Assembly: GCA_016793465.1 (NCBI GenBank) | Contig: JAEUJW010000107.1 | Location: 62,001-126,000 of the forward strand | Source: Myxococcales bacterium | Lineage (GTDB): Bacteria; Myxococcota; Polyangia; Nannocystales; Nannocystaceae | Direction: 5' to 3' | Length of the DNA stretch: 64,000 nt | Shown: one piece after another, positions 7,954-16,210 of the stretch | Position numbering within the stretch: the stretch's first letter is position 1 | Layout: every line of letters begins with the position of its first letter | The notes under the pieces: generated by a model | The model's input: only the letters and a program-made list of their open reading frames with translations | What the model was told of the DNA's origin: nothing | Database searches by the model: none | Position numbers and translations under genes: made by a program

Positions 7954-8967
7954 ATGCGCGTCTCCCAACGAAACAACACCGCCTTCCGCGCGCGCCGCCG
8001 CAGCGTTCAGCTGCTCGACCTGGCCCCCGCCGCCGGCGACTTCCAGAGCGACGTCATCGCCGGCCTCGCCGGCGGCGACCGGACGCTGCCCTGCAAGTAC
8101 CTCTACGACGACCTCGGCTCCTGGCTGTTCGAGCAGATCTGCGAGCTCCCCGAGTACTACCTGACGCGCACCGAGCTGCAGATCACCCGCGACCACGCCG
8201 CCGAGATGGCGAGCGCCTGCGGCCTCGGCGTCGCCTTCCTCGAGCTCGGCAGCGGCAGCAGCCTGAAGACGCGGATCGTCCTGCAGCACCTGCGCCACCC
8301 GGTCGCCTACGTCCCGGTCGACATCTCGCGCGTCCACCTGCTGACGTCGTCCGAGAGCCTGGCCTACGAGTTCCCGCGCCTGCCGATCTTCCCGGTCTGC
8401 GCCGACTTCACCCAGCCGTTCCCCCCGCTCGAGCTCGGCGCCGAGCGCACGGTCGTCTACTTCCCCGGCTCCACGATCGGCAACTTCATCGAGTCCGAGG
8501 CCGTCGCCCTGCTGCGCAACCTCGCCGGCTACATCGGCCCCCGCGGCGGCATGCTCGTCGGCGTCGACCTCGCCAAGGACCCCGCGATCCTCGAGCGCGC
8601 CTACAACGACTCCCGCGGCGTCACCGCGGCCTTCAACCTGAACCTCCTCGTCCGCATCAACCGCGAGCTCGGCGCCGACTTCGACCTCGACGCCTGGCGC
8701 CACGTCGCCATCCACAACCCCGGCGAGTCGCGCATCGAGATGCACCTCGTCAGCCGCCGCCACCAGACCGTGCGCCTCGGCGGCCACAGCTTCGTGTTCC
8801 GCGACGGCGAGACGATCCGCAGCGAGTACTCCCACAAGTACTCGCGCGACCACTTCGCCGGCCTCGCCGCCGCCGCCGGCCTGCGCGTCCGCCAGGTGTG
8901 GACCGACCCGCAGCAGCTGTTTAGCGTGCAGTACCTGACCCCGGTCGACCCCCACCTGCCCGTCTGA
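7954..8967 (+). CDS. egtD: L-histidine N-alpha-methyltransferase EgtD
   Basis: EgtD adds three methyl groups from S-adenosylmethionine to the amino group of histidine, making hercynine, the substrate for EgtB. The 337-residue length matches the family. Typical blocks are KYLYDDLGSWLFEQI at 48-62, the AdoMet loop ELGSGSSLKTR at 97-107, the PVDIS strand at 121-125 and FPGSTIGNF at 170-178, which carries the Asn that binds the histidine alpha-amino group. The start ATG lies three bases after the egtB stop. The pair forms a two-gene operon giving the antioxidant ergothioneine. Confidence 0.95.
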   Translation: MRVSQRNNTAFRARRRSVQLLDLAPAAGDFQSDVIAGLAGGDRTLPCKYLYDDLGSWLFEQICELPEYYLTRTELQITRDHAAEMASACGLGVAFLELGSGSSLKTRIVLQHLRHPVAYVPVDISRVHLLTSSESLAYEFPRLPIFPVCADFTQPFPPLELGAERTVVYFPGSTIGNFIESEAVALLRNLAGYIGPRGGMLVGVDLAKDPAILERAYNDSRGVTAAFNLNLLVRINRELGADFDLDAWRHVAIHNPGESRIEMHLVSRRHQTVRLGGHSFVFRDGETIRSEYSHKYSRDHFAGLAAAAGLRVRQVWTDPQQLFSVQYLTPVDPHLPV

Positions 8968-8970
8968 CGC

Positions 8971-9468
8971 TCACACCACGCGGACCCCGAAGCGCGCCCG
9001 CAGCTCCGCGAGCGGCGTGTCCATGTGCTGGCCGTAGCCGAGGAACGGCCAGCGCTCGCGCATCCTCCGGCTGACCCGCCAGGCCCGCCACATCCGCGGC
9101 GCCGCCCGCAGCGCACCCCACAGCGCCTTCCCCACCCCGACGTCGATCACCAGCGCCCGCAGCTCAGGATACTTCAAATAGTCGAAGTACCGCCGCACCG
9201 GGATGTCGGTCGCCAGCATGGTCCACACGTCCGCCAGCGCCTCGTCGTCGAGGAAGGTCGTCAGCCCGAACAGCACGTGACACGCGTCGTGCGCGTAGAA
9301 GAAGCGCGCCAGCTCCGGCTCGTCCGGCGCCAGCAGGTCCGGGTGCGCCGCCGCGAACTCCGCCATGCCCTCGCGCAGCGTCTGGGCGCTGCCCTGCTCG
9401 AGAAATCGAAACGGATGCCGCCGCCCGTACGTCGGCCCCGCGCTCGTGGTCATCGTCGCCTCGTTCAT
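8971..9468 (-). CDS. COQ4-like protein
   Basis: A 165-residue cytoplasmic protein related to COQ4, the ubiquinone-biosynthesis factor (reported to take part in the C1 decarboxylation/hydroxylation step and to bind zinc). The diagnostic HDxxHx11E motif is complete: His60-Asp61, His64 and Glu76 (HDACHVLFG...DDE). The remainder is helical, with a basic C-terminal segment (MWRAWRVSRRMRERWPF). It overlaps the upstream TetR gene by four bases (ATGA), so the regulator and this gene are one operon, and the operator before the TetR gene should control both. Whether it acts on quinones here is inferred only; no other quinone gene is nearby. Confidence 0.75.
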   Translation of the reverse strand: MNEATMTTSAGPTYGRRHPFRFLEQGSAQTLREGMAEFAAAHPDLLAPDEPELARFFYAHDACHVLFGLTTFLDDEALADVWTMLATDIPVRRYFDYLKYPELRALVIDVGVGKALWGALRAAPRMWRAWRVSRRMRERWPFLGYGQHMDTPLAELRARFGVRVV

Positions 9469-10121
9469 GTCCTCTTCCCTCCTGCCTTCCGCTTCACCGG
9501 CGCCTCCGCAGGCGCCGCGAGTCGCTTAAATAGATCGACGATGTGCCCCGGCACCCGCGCGAGCTCCTGCGGGCTCATCCCCTCCCACTGCGCCAGCAGC
9601 CAGCGGTCGACCGCTTCGCCGACCGCCATCGCCAGGTGCACCAGCAGGTCGATCGGCACGTCGCTCCGCACCGCCCCGACCGCCTGCCCCCCGCGCAGCA
9701 GCCGCTCCGTCACCTCGCCGATCGGCCGCGCCACCTCGGCCAGCGCCTCCGCGAACGCCCCGCTCCCGGCCGCCAGCATGCGCTTGGCCAGCCCCGCGAG
9801 CACCGGCTCGCGCCGCAGGAACTCGAGGCAGCGCTCGCACAATTTTAATATTTCGGCCCAGAACTCGGCCGCGTCGGCATACGCCCCGACGCCGCCGATC
9901 CCCACCGCCGCCCGCTCCACCGCGTCGACGAGCACCGTGCGCAGCAGGTCCTGCTTGTCGTCGAAGTAGTAGTACATCGCGCCCTTGCTGCTGCCCGTGC
10001 GCGCGATGACCCGGTTGTAAGAGGCCCCGTCGATCCCCGCCTCGACGAACTCCTCCGCCGCCGCCGCGAGGATCGCCCGCCGCCGCTCCGGCTCGAGGGT
10101 GTTGAAACGCGGACGCGGCAC
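9465..10121 (-). CDS. TetR/AcrR family transcriptional regulator
   Basis: A 218-residue repressor-type protein. The N-terminal helix-turn-helix spans about 14-60, with RRAILAAAAEEFVEAG, a turn, and the recognition helix SKGAMYYYFDDKQDLL. The C-terminal ligand domain (65-200) is helical and not matched to a known ligand. The start is a GTG at 10121, preceded by a purine-rich AGGAGGAG stretch on the minus strand. It overlaps the COQ4-like gene by four bases. A set of tandem near-palindromes lies directly upstream (10141-10191), which makes autoregulation very likely. Confidence 0.9.
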   Translation of the reverse strand: MPRPRFNTLEPERRRAILAAAAEEFVEAGIDGASYNRVIARTGSSKGAMYYYFDDKQDLLRTVLVDAVERAAVGIGGVGAYADAAEFWAEILKLCERCLEFLRREPVLAGLAKRMLAAGSGAFAEALAEVARPIGEVTERLLRGGQAVGAVRSDVPIDLLVHLAMAVGEAVDRWLLAQWEGMSPQELARVPGHIVDLFKRLAAPAEAPVKRKAGGKRT

Positions 10122-10140
10122 GGCCTCTCTCCTCCTCTTC

Positions 10141-10191
10141 GACCAGTCGGTTCGACCAGATGGTTCGACCGATCGGTCTACACATTAGACC
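10141..10191. promoter_or_regulatory. TetR operator array
   Basis: Three head-to-tail 13-bp units (10141-10153, 10154-10166, 10167-10179) follow the pattern GACCAGTCGGTTC. Each has an ACC...GGT near-palindromic core, and the third contains the perfect palindrome GACCGATCGGTC at 10167-10178. A separate inverted repeat GGTCTA-N5-TAGACC overlaps its end (10175-10191). The array starts 20 bases upstream of the TetR start codon, where a TetR dimer would block transcription. Confidence 0.7.
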
Positions 10192-10565
10192 GCCCCAGCA
10201 CCCCGCGCAAGCCCAATTTCCCTCGCCACGAATTCGCGCCCCGGCCGCCTCCGCCGACGGCCGCGCCAGGCTGCACGCCCCTCGTCCTCGTCGATCGGCC
10301 GCGGGTCGGCGAACGCCTCCTGCGCGGCCTGCCGAGTGATCGCGGCCCACCGCAGCGCTCCGTCGACGAGGTCCCCGCCGCGCCGACCCGCGGCTCTTCG
10401 AGCCCGCGCGCCGCGTCGACCCGCCGCGCGCCGACCCCTCGCACGCGCTCGAGCACAGGACGACCCGCCGGCTGCTGCGCGAGCCCTGCCCCCGCTCGCC
10501 CGCCGCGGCCCGGTTCCGCGCAAAATTCCTCCCCCGCTGGAGCAGGACGCGCCCGGCGGCCCTGA
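10192..10565. other. Intergenic stretch with no gene recognised
   Basis: Between the TetR operator and the promoter of the ATPase gene. It is Arg/Pro-rich in every frame and shows no convincing start site, protein similarity, hairpin or repeat. It might be a decayed gene, but nothing supports that positively. Confidence 0.4.
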
Positions 10566-10571
10566 TATCCT
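10566..10571 (+). promoter_or_regulatory. Putative -10 element TATCCT, leaderless type
   Basis: TATCCT ends 6 bases before the GTG at 10578; no ribosome binding site is present between them. Confidence 0.5.
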
Positions 10572-10577
10572 CCCCCG

Positions 10578-12719
10578 GTGATCCTCGATCCGCAGGTCGT
10601 CCGCCTGGCCACCTGGTTCGCCGGACTCCAGACCCGCGTCGGCGACGTGCTCGACGAACGCCTGCAACACGCCTGCATCGCCCAGCTCACCGTCGTCTCG
10701 CAGACCCTGCAAGTCGCCGCGCAGTCCGCCGAGTCCGCCGACTTCCAGAGCCACCTGCTCGACCTCCGCGACCCCGAACAAAAGCGCATCACCCTCGACC
10801 TCGAGCCCCGCGCCGAACCCGAGCGCCCCGCCCGCGCCTCGCGCTGGAAGACCACGCTCGAGCGCGACATCCGCCCCGCGATCCACCGCGCACGCGGCAC
10901 CCTCCGCGCCGCCGCGGCCGCGTTCTCCGACGGCACCGCCCTCGCCGCCGTCCAGGCCGACCTCGCCGCCACCCTCGCCCGCCAGCCCCAGAACCTGGGC
11001 TTCGACGTCGTCGCCGAGGACTCCGGCGTCACCCCCACCAAGGGCCCCACCCGCGTCGAGGTCCCCCTGCGCCGCTGGCTGACCGAGACCCTGCAACCCG
11101 TGCTCGAGGAGCTGCTCCGCGACCTCGCCCGCAGGACCGCCGCCGCCGTCGACGACGCCACCGCCGAGCTCGAGCGCATCGAGACCGTCATCGACTACCA
11201 CCTCTTCCTCGTCGAGGACACGCGCGACACCGACACCCGCCGCGAGTCGGCGCAGACCGGCCTCGGCCACGGCGTGCGCCTGGTCCAGCACCTCGCCGAG
11301 CGCCTCGCGCGGACCGCCGACCGCATCCACCGCGACTTCCTGGCCGCCACCTCCGACGCGATGGACGACGCCCTCGCGCCGCTCCGCGTCCACCGCCCCG
11401 AGGACGTGATCCAGGGCCTCGCCGTGCGCGACGCCGCCAGGACCCCGCCGTGGTGGCAGGTCCGCGGCCGCGCCCTGCGCGACGGCATCCGCGGCGCCTA
11501 CGCGGCCGCCGTACCGATCGCCCGCGAGCTCGTGCAGGACTTCCGCGGCATGGTCCGCGGCGACCAGCCCCGCGTCGGCTACTGGGACCTGGCGATCGCC
11601 AGCGACGGCAACGACGAGCGCCTGCCGGCGATCTACCGCCGCCTGTTCGCCGAGATCCCGCTCGGCATGTCCGACCTCTACCGCCCGCGCCCCGCGCTCG
11701 AGGCCCCCTGCCGCAAGGTCTTCGAGACCTGGCTCTCGGGACAGGCCAAGCCCGGCGACCGCCGCAGCTCCTTGCTCGTCGTCGGCGACCGCGGCGCCGG
11801 CAAGCGCACCCTCGTCAACCGCGTGCGCGCCGAGCTCCACGGCGGCCTCCCCGTGCGCTGGCTGTCGCTCGGCCCCCACCTCGCCGACGAGGCCCGCCTC
11901 GCCACCGCCATCGCCTACGCCGCCGACGTCCCCCAGACCGACGACTTTCGCACGCTCGCCTCGCTCCTCCAGCAGACCGGCACGCGCCAGGCGATCGTGC
12001 TCGAGAACACCGAGCAGATCTTCCTGCGCACGCCCGAGGGCCTGGCCCGCGTGCAGGCCTTCCTCGACCTCCTGCGCGCCACCGACGACCACATCCTCTG
12101 GGTCGTGCTCATCGTCTCCCCCACCGCGACCCTGCTCGAGACCTGCCTGCGCCTCTCGCTCTACTTCAGCCAGGTCGTCCGCCTCACCCCCGAACGCGGC
12201 GCCTTCCTCGAGGACATGCTCCGCGCCCGCCACCGCGTGTCCGGCATGGGCCTGCGCTTCCGCGCCCGCCGCCCGCCCGTCGTCGAGCGCCTCCGCCGCC
12301 CGTTCGCCAGCGCCGACGTGCTCGACGACCCCGCCGAGGAGTGGTTCACCGACCTCGCCAAGATCTCCGCCGGCAACCTGCAGCAGGCCCTCACCTACTG
12401 GCAGCTCGCCGCCCGCGCCAACCAGGCCGGCACCGAGATCACCGTCCGCCCGCTCCCCCGCGCCCGCGGCCGCGCCCTCAACCAGCTCAGCCTGCCCCAG
12501 CGCCTCGTGCTCGCCACCCTCGTCCAGCACGGCGCCCTCACCGAGGCCCAGATCCTCGCCACCCTCCCCGACAACGGCCAGGGCGCCGCCCCCGAGATCG
12601 ACGACCTCCGCCGCCGCCGCCTCGTCGAACCCAGCCCCCACGAGGACGGCTACCTGCAGCTCCGCCCCGCCGCCGCCCTCCCCGTCACCCTCGACCTCCG
12701 CTGGCGCAACATGCTGTAG
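10578..12719 (+). CDS. Unrecognised P-loop ATPase with C-terminal winged-helix-like region
   Basis: A 713-residue cytoplasmic protein with no family I can name. Residues 1-360 are mostly helical and charged, with long Ala/Arg/Glu segments that may form coiled coils. Around 399-412 is a clear Walker A loop, GDRGAGKRTL, followed by an AIVLENTEQIFLR strand (about 470-485) that looks like a Walker B/sensor region and a VVLIVSPTATLLE strand (sensor 1-like). The last 100 residues (LSLPQRLVLATLVQHGALTEAQIL..., then DLRRRRLVEP) read like a winged helix, as in ORC/CDC6-like and STAND ATPases. No membrane segment is obvious. It stands alone, convergent with the HTTM gene. A DNA- or partner-dependent switch ATPase is a reasonable guess, nothing more. 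Confidence 0.7.
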   Translation: MILDPQVVRLATWFAGLQTRVGDVLDERLQHACIAQLTVVSQTLQVAAQSAESADFQSHLLDLRDPEQKRITLDLEPRAEPERPARASRWKTTLERDIRPAIHRARGTLRAAAAAFSDGTALAAVQADLAATLARQPQNLGFDVVAEDSGVTPTKGPTRVEVPLRRWLTETLQPVLEELLRDLARRTAAAVDDATAELERIETVIDYHLFLVEDTRDTDTRRESAQTGLGHGVRLVQHLAERLARTADRIHRDFLAATSDAMDDALAPLRVHRPEDVIQGLAVRDAARTPPWWQVRGRALRDGIRGAYAAAVPIARELVQDFRGMVRGDQPRVGYWDLAIASDGNDERLPAIYRRLFAEIPLGMSDLYRPRPALEAPCRKVFETWLSGQAKPGDRRSSLLVVGDRGAGKRTLVNRVRAELHGGLPVRWLSLGPHLADEARLATAIAYAADVPQTDDFRTLASLLQQTGTRQAIVLENTEQIFLRTPEGLARVQAFLDLLRATDDHILWVVLIVSPTATLLETCLRLSLYFSQVVRLTPERGAFLEDMLRARHRVSGMGLRFRARRPPVVERLRRPFASADVLDDPAEEWFTDLAKISAGNLQQALTYWQLAARANQAGTEITVRPLPRARGRALNQLSLPQRLVLATLVQHGALTEAQILATLPDNGQGAAPEIDDLRRRRLVEPSPHEDGYLQLRPAAALPVTLDLRWRNML

Positions 12720-12740
12720 AGGTGAAAATTAATCGATAGT

Positions 12741-12952
12741 ACCTGTCCCTGAGGACATGCACTCGACACCGCGGCGACATGCCCCCGCGGACAGGGCGTC
12801 AGCGTCGAGACCGACCGCTGCGTCCCCCCTGACCTGAAGGCCAGGCCGCCCGGCCCCGCGCCTCACCGCCTCGCTCGCGCGCCGAGGCCAGGCCGTACCG
12901 CCCACGGTTCGTCGCTCTCGCTCGCCTCCGCCCTGTCCTCAAGGACATGTCC
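12741..12952. repeat. Cluster of dispersed palindromic repeats between convergent genes
   Basis: Three copies of the dispersed 18-bp element lie in this gap: CCTGTCCCTGAGGACATG from 12742, CCTGACCTGAAGGCCAGG at 12828-12845 and CCTGTCCTCAAGGACATG from 12932. A partial GACATG...GGACAGG copy sits at about 12777-12796. The third copy also contains the perfect 10-bp palindrome GGACATGTCC. They separate the convergent ATPase and HTTM genes and could form weak hairpins; no other feature was found in this gap. Confidence 0.6.
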
Positions 12953-12963
12953 CGGACCCTGGC

Positions 12964-15402
12964 CTACTGCGCACGCGCCGTCGCCCGTCGCCGCCGATCG
13001 TCACGCGCCCCCGCCGCGACAGCCAGCCCCAGCCCGCCAGCCAGCGCCCACCACAGCGGCGTCCACGGGTCGTGCCGCGGCGGCTTGTCCGGCCACTCGT
13101 ACTCGAGCGACCCGGCCCGCGCCGGCGCCAGCCCGTGGCGCGCCCGCACCTCGTCGTCGAGCTGCGCGAACGGCTCGTGCGCACACTCCACGCTCATCGT
13201 CGGCGTCACCTTGGCCGTCCGCCAGAAGCTCTCCACCGGGTCGCCTTCGTCCCACGGATCGATCTTCGCCTTCACCGCCATCAGCCGCACCTCGCGCGCG
13301 ACCTCCCCGCCGCGCTCGAGCGCCCACCGCCGGCACACCCAGCGCGCGTGCCAGCGGGCCATGCCGCCGCGCCCGCCGAGCACCCCCTCGTCGATCTTCC
13401 GCCAGCGGTCGTGCAGCAGGTACGGCCTCCTCAAATTCTCCGGATGCTCGAGCTCGGTGCGCAGGTCGTGCTCCGCCCCCGCCGCGTCGACGACGATCGT
13501 CCGCAGCGCCAGGTTGGCCCGCGGCACGTTCGGCGAGAACATCGCCCACGCCTGCCGCGTGAACGCCACATCGAACCACGGCTCGACCAGCCCGCGCGCC
13601 GCGTCGCGGTACGGCAGCGACGGCCACGGCGGCAGCTGCCAGATCATCAACCCGACCAGGTGATACACCGCGAACCCGCCCGCCCCCAGCCGCAGCGCCG
13701 GCCCGTACGCCCACGGCTCCGCCACATCCGCCTGCCCGACCACCCGCGCCGCCCGGCGACCGACCACCATCAAAAACGTCGCGCACACCAGCCAGCTCGC
13801 GTGCCACCACGCGACCTCCTCCCGCGCCGTCGCCACCACCCCGCCGGCCAGCACCAGCCCGCACGCCCCGCCGAGCGCCCACCCCGGCAGCCTCGCGTCG
13901 TCCCGCCACAGCTGCGGCAGCGTCGGGTCCTCCGCGGCCACGGCTGTCCCTCGGCGCATGTGCTCCGGGACAGGCACACCGATCCGCCCCAGCCACTCGA
14001 AAACCCGCTGCCCCGCCCGCACCGTCGCCGCCTGCAGCCCGCACACCGGGTACACCGCGATCGTCGCCAGCGCGAACATCCCGACGTTGAGCGTCAAAAA
14101 ATTGAACGCATGAAACAGCGCCCCGAACCCCAGCCACACCCCGACGCCCAGCGGCCAGCGCGCGAACCACCCGCGATCGATCGTCACGCCGCGCACCCGC
14201 ACGGTCCGCCCCGCCATCACCAGCCCGATTAAGATCGCCAGCGCCCCCGCCCCGAACACCGCCCCCCGCGACGCCCCCGCCGCATCTCCTTCCCCATTAA
14301 TAAGCCCACCCGGCGACGCCGCGCCGATCACCAGCGCCGCCGCCAGCATCAACCAGCAGGCCCGCGCGAGCCGCGGCCGCTCGCAGCGCGGCGCCCTCAC
14401 CTCGGCCGCGGCCCGCAGCCACAGCCCGATCAGCACCAGCGGGAACAGCCGCTCCCACCACAGCACCGCCAGCGTCGCCAGCCTCAGCGGCCACGCCCCC
14501 AGCGCCAGCACGACCCCGTGGAAGTCGGCGCGGACGTGGCGGTCGAGGTGCAGCACGTACACCATCGCCTCGCCCGACTCCCACATCTCCCCCGACTTGG
14601 CCCACCCGTTGGCCACGTAGCAGATCGCCAGCTGCGCCGCGATCAGCAGCTGCGGCCACGCCGGCACCCTGCGGTAGATCGCCGCGAGCCCCTGCGGGTG
14701 CTCCGGACCCGACGCCACGCCCGCTCCGTCGCCCGGCCCGCCCGCCTCGCTCAGCAGCCCGCGCCGGCGCAGCCGCCGGCAGCGCAGCCAGTTGTCGACG
14801 CTCCACGCCTCGCCCGCGCGCGCGAACACCAGCAGGACCAAGAACCCGCAGTACACCTGCTCGCCGCCCCAGTGCGCGTCGCCTCGCCGCAGCATCCCGA
14901 CCAGCAGCAGCCACGTCGCCGCCGTCGCCGCGCGCGTGCGCCAGCCCGCGATCATCGCCCCGCACGCCAGCACGAACAGCACGAAGTACCCGCGCACGAA
15001 CCCCGGGCTGTCCCGGAAGTGCAGCAGCGACCAGCGTCCGCTCGTGACGTATCGGATCACCGACCACGCGCCATCGAACCCCGCGGGCTGGCGCACACCG
15101 TCGCCGTAGCCGGCGAGCGCCGCCCGCCCGTGCACCTGCGGCACCGCCGCGCTCGGCGTCAGCCCCTCGTCGGAGAACACGTACTCGTGCAGCGGCATCA
15201 CCTCGAGCGACCCGAGCAACAGACACAGCCCGAACAGCACGCGCACCGCCGCCAGCGGCCGCGGGTCGACCGCCCGCAGCAGCGCCCGCCGCAGCCCCTC
15301 ACGGTGCAGCAGCGCCAGCCCGACCACCGCGACAGCCGCCATGCCGAGCGCCGTCGTCAGCACGGGCGCGACGCTCGCTGCGATCTCGGATCCGCCCGCC
15401 AT
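12964..15402 (-). CDS. HTTM-domain membrane protein (vitamin K carboxylase-related)
   Basis: An 812-residue integral membrane protein. The first 450 residues have about ten hydrophobic helices and the features of the HTTM domain shared with vitamin K-dependent gamma-carboxylase: PLAAVRVLFGLCLLLGSLE near 50, RDSPGFVRGYFVLFVLACGAMIAGWRT with adjacent helices, then HWGGEQVYCGFLVLLVFAR. After more helices (to about 590) comes a soluble C-terminal half with MFSPNVPRANLALRT and WRKIDEGVLGG, which is common in bacterial HTTM proteins. Bacterial members are of unknown function. It is transcribed towards the ATPase gene and has its own -10 element upstream. The sequence CTGTCCC...GGGACAG at 13944-13973 inside the gene is another copy of the dispersed repeat. 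Confidence 0.75.
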   Translation of the reverse strand: MAGGSEIAASVAPVLTTALGMAAVAVVGLALLHREGLRRALLRAVDPRPLAAVRVLFGLCLLLGSLEVMPLHEYVFSDEGLTPSAAVPQVHGRAALAGYGDGVRQPAGFDGAWSVIRYVTSGRWSLLHFRDSPGFVRGYFVLFVLACGAMIAGWRTRAATAATWLLLVGMLRRGDAHWGGEQVYCGFLVLLVFARAGEAWSVDNWLRCRRLRRRGLLSEAGGPGDGAGVASGPEHPQGLAAIYRRVPAWPQLLIAAQLAICYVANGWAKSGEMWESGEAMVYVLHLDRHVRADFHGVVLALGAWPLRLATLAVLWWERLFPLVLIGLWLRAAAEVRAPRCERPRLARACWLMLAAALVIGAASPGGLINGEGDAAGASRGAVFGAGALAILIGLVMAGRTVRVRGVTIDRGWFARWPLGVGVWLGFGALFHAFNFLTLNVGMFALATIAVYPVCGLQAATVRAGQRVFEWLGRIGVPVPEHMRRGTAVAAEDPTLPQLWRDDARLPGWALGGACGLVLAGGVVATAREEVAWWHASWLVCATFLMVVGRRAARVVGQADVAEPWAYGPALRLGAGGFAVYHLVGLMIWQLPPWPSLPYRDAARGLVEPWFDVAFTRQAWAMFSPNVPRANLALRTIVVDAAGAEHDLRTELEHPENLRRPYLLHDRWRKIDEGVLGGRGGMARWHARWVCRRWALERGGEVAREVRLMAVKAKIDPWDEGDPVESFWRTAKVTPTMSVECAHEPFAQLDDEVRARHGLAPARAGSLEYEWPDKPPRHDPWTPLWWALAGGLGLAVAAGARDDRRRRATARAQ

Positions 15403-15412
15403 CTCTCCGCCG

Positions 15413-15418
15413 ATCGTA
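15413..15418 (-). promoter_or_regulatory. Putative -10 element TACGAT upstream of the HTTM gene
   Basis: TACGAT on the minus strand ends 10 bases before the ATG at 15402; a GGAGAG sequence lies between them, so a very short leader with a ribosome site is possible. Confidence 0.35.
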
Positions 15419-15482
15419 CCTCAATGTCCCACCGTCACGACCATGACATCGATGCCCTACTGTTCGCCCGCCACAACCCTGC

Positions 15483-15488
15483 TACATT
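15483..15488 (+). promoter_or_regulatory. Putative -10 element TACATT, leaderless type
   Basis: TACATT ends 6 bases before the ATG at 15495, with no ribosome binding site. Confidence 0.5.
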
Positions 15489-15494
15489 GCCCCG

Positions 15495-16076
15495 ATGCGT
15501 CAATTTACCGAATGCTTGGCTTGTGCTTGTTTGATCGACGCGCGTGACGCCGCCTGCCCGTTCTGCGGCGCCGTCGCCCGTCGCTCGAGCTTATCTCCGT
15601 CCTTCCTGATCCTCGGGTTCGCCGCCGGCCTCGGCATGGCCTCCGCCAGCTGCGGCCCCAAGGACGACGACGAGATCGAGGACTCCGGCGACACCGTATC
15701 CACCGACTCCAACAGCGGCCCCACCAACAGCTCGCCGACCAACAACGGCGACACCACCTTCGACGACACCAACCCCGACGCCGGCACCTACGCCGGCCCC
15801 GACGAGAACTCCTCCTCCGACCCCTGGCCCGGGACCACCACCACCACCAACACCACCGTGCCGCCCGACAACAGCGCCGACGGCTCGACCTACGCCGGCC
15901 CCGACGAGGACTCCTCCACCGACCCCGGGCCCGAAGAAACCACCACCGGCACCAGCACCTCCGGCACCAGCACCTCCGGCACCAGCACCGGCGACGACAC
16001 CACCACCACCGGCGACAACTCCGCCGACGGCTCGACCTACGCCGGCCCCGACGTCACCGGCTCCAGCGAAGGCTGA
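15495..16076 (+). CDS. Zinc-ribbon/membrane-anchored protein with TYAGPD repeats
   Basis: A 193-residue protein in three parts. Residues 1-28 hold a small zinc-ribbon-like set of cysteines (C7, C10, C12, C21, C24, with CPFC). Residues 36-52 are one hydrophobic segment ending in SASC53, so it may be a signal anchor or lipobox. Residues 54-193 are low-complexity Ser/Thr/Asp/Gly. Within this tail TYAGPD occurs three times (98-103, 132-137, 181-186), usually inside SADGSTYAGPD followed by acidic and Ser residues. Similar low-complexity tails are common in myxobacterial exported proteins, but exact repeats of a short Tyr-containing block look like substrate motifs. It converges with the radical SAM gene, with two hairpins between. 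No known family was recognised. Confidence 0.7.
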   Translation: MRQFTECLACACLIDARDAACPFCGAVARRSSLSPSFLILGFAAGLGMASASCGPKDDDEIEDSGDTVSTDSNSGPTNSSPTNNGDTTFDDTNPDAGTYAGPDENSSSDPWPGTTTTTNTTVPPDNSADGSTYAGPDEDSSTDPGPEETTTGTSTSGTSTSGTSTGDDTTTTGDNSADGSTYAGPDVTGSSEG

Positions 16077-16095
16077 CCCGCCCTCACGCCGACCG

Positions 16096-16132
16096 CGACG
16101 GCCGCCCTGCTCCCCGAGCACGGCGGCCGTCG
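16096..16132 (+). terminator. Long hairpin after the TYAGPD-repeat gene
   Basis: Stem of 11 bp (16096-16106 with 16122-16132, CGACGGCCGCC/GGCGGCCGTCG), one mismatched pair, then a second 5-bp stem TGCTC/GAGCA around a CCC loop. It starts 20 bases after the stop; no T-run follows. Confidence 0.6.
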
Positions 16133-16155
16133 TCGCTCCCCGACAAACACGAAGA

Positions 16156-16188
16156 GACCCCGGCGCGCCGCCCGAGCGCGCCGGAGTC
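16156..16188 (-). terminator. Hairpin terminator serving the radical SAM gene
   Basis: Arms 16156-16168 and 16176-16188 pair at 12 of 13 positions (GACCCCGGCGCGC/GCGCGCCGGAGTC) with a 7-base loop. It lies just after the stop of the minus-strand radical SAM gene and can probably work on both strands. Confidence 0.6.
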
Positions 16189-16210
16189 TGTCATCAAAAA
16201 ACTCCTTCGA

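Noticed and set aside
6436..8955. Open frame of about 840 codons antisense to egtB and egtD
   Set aside because: Both ergothioneine genes are clear on the plus strand; the antisense translation has no recognisable fold.
10336..10581. Short plus-strand gene before the ATPase gene
   Set aside because: The translation is Arg/Ala/Pro-rich with no domain, and it overlaps the promoter and start of the ATPase.
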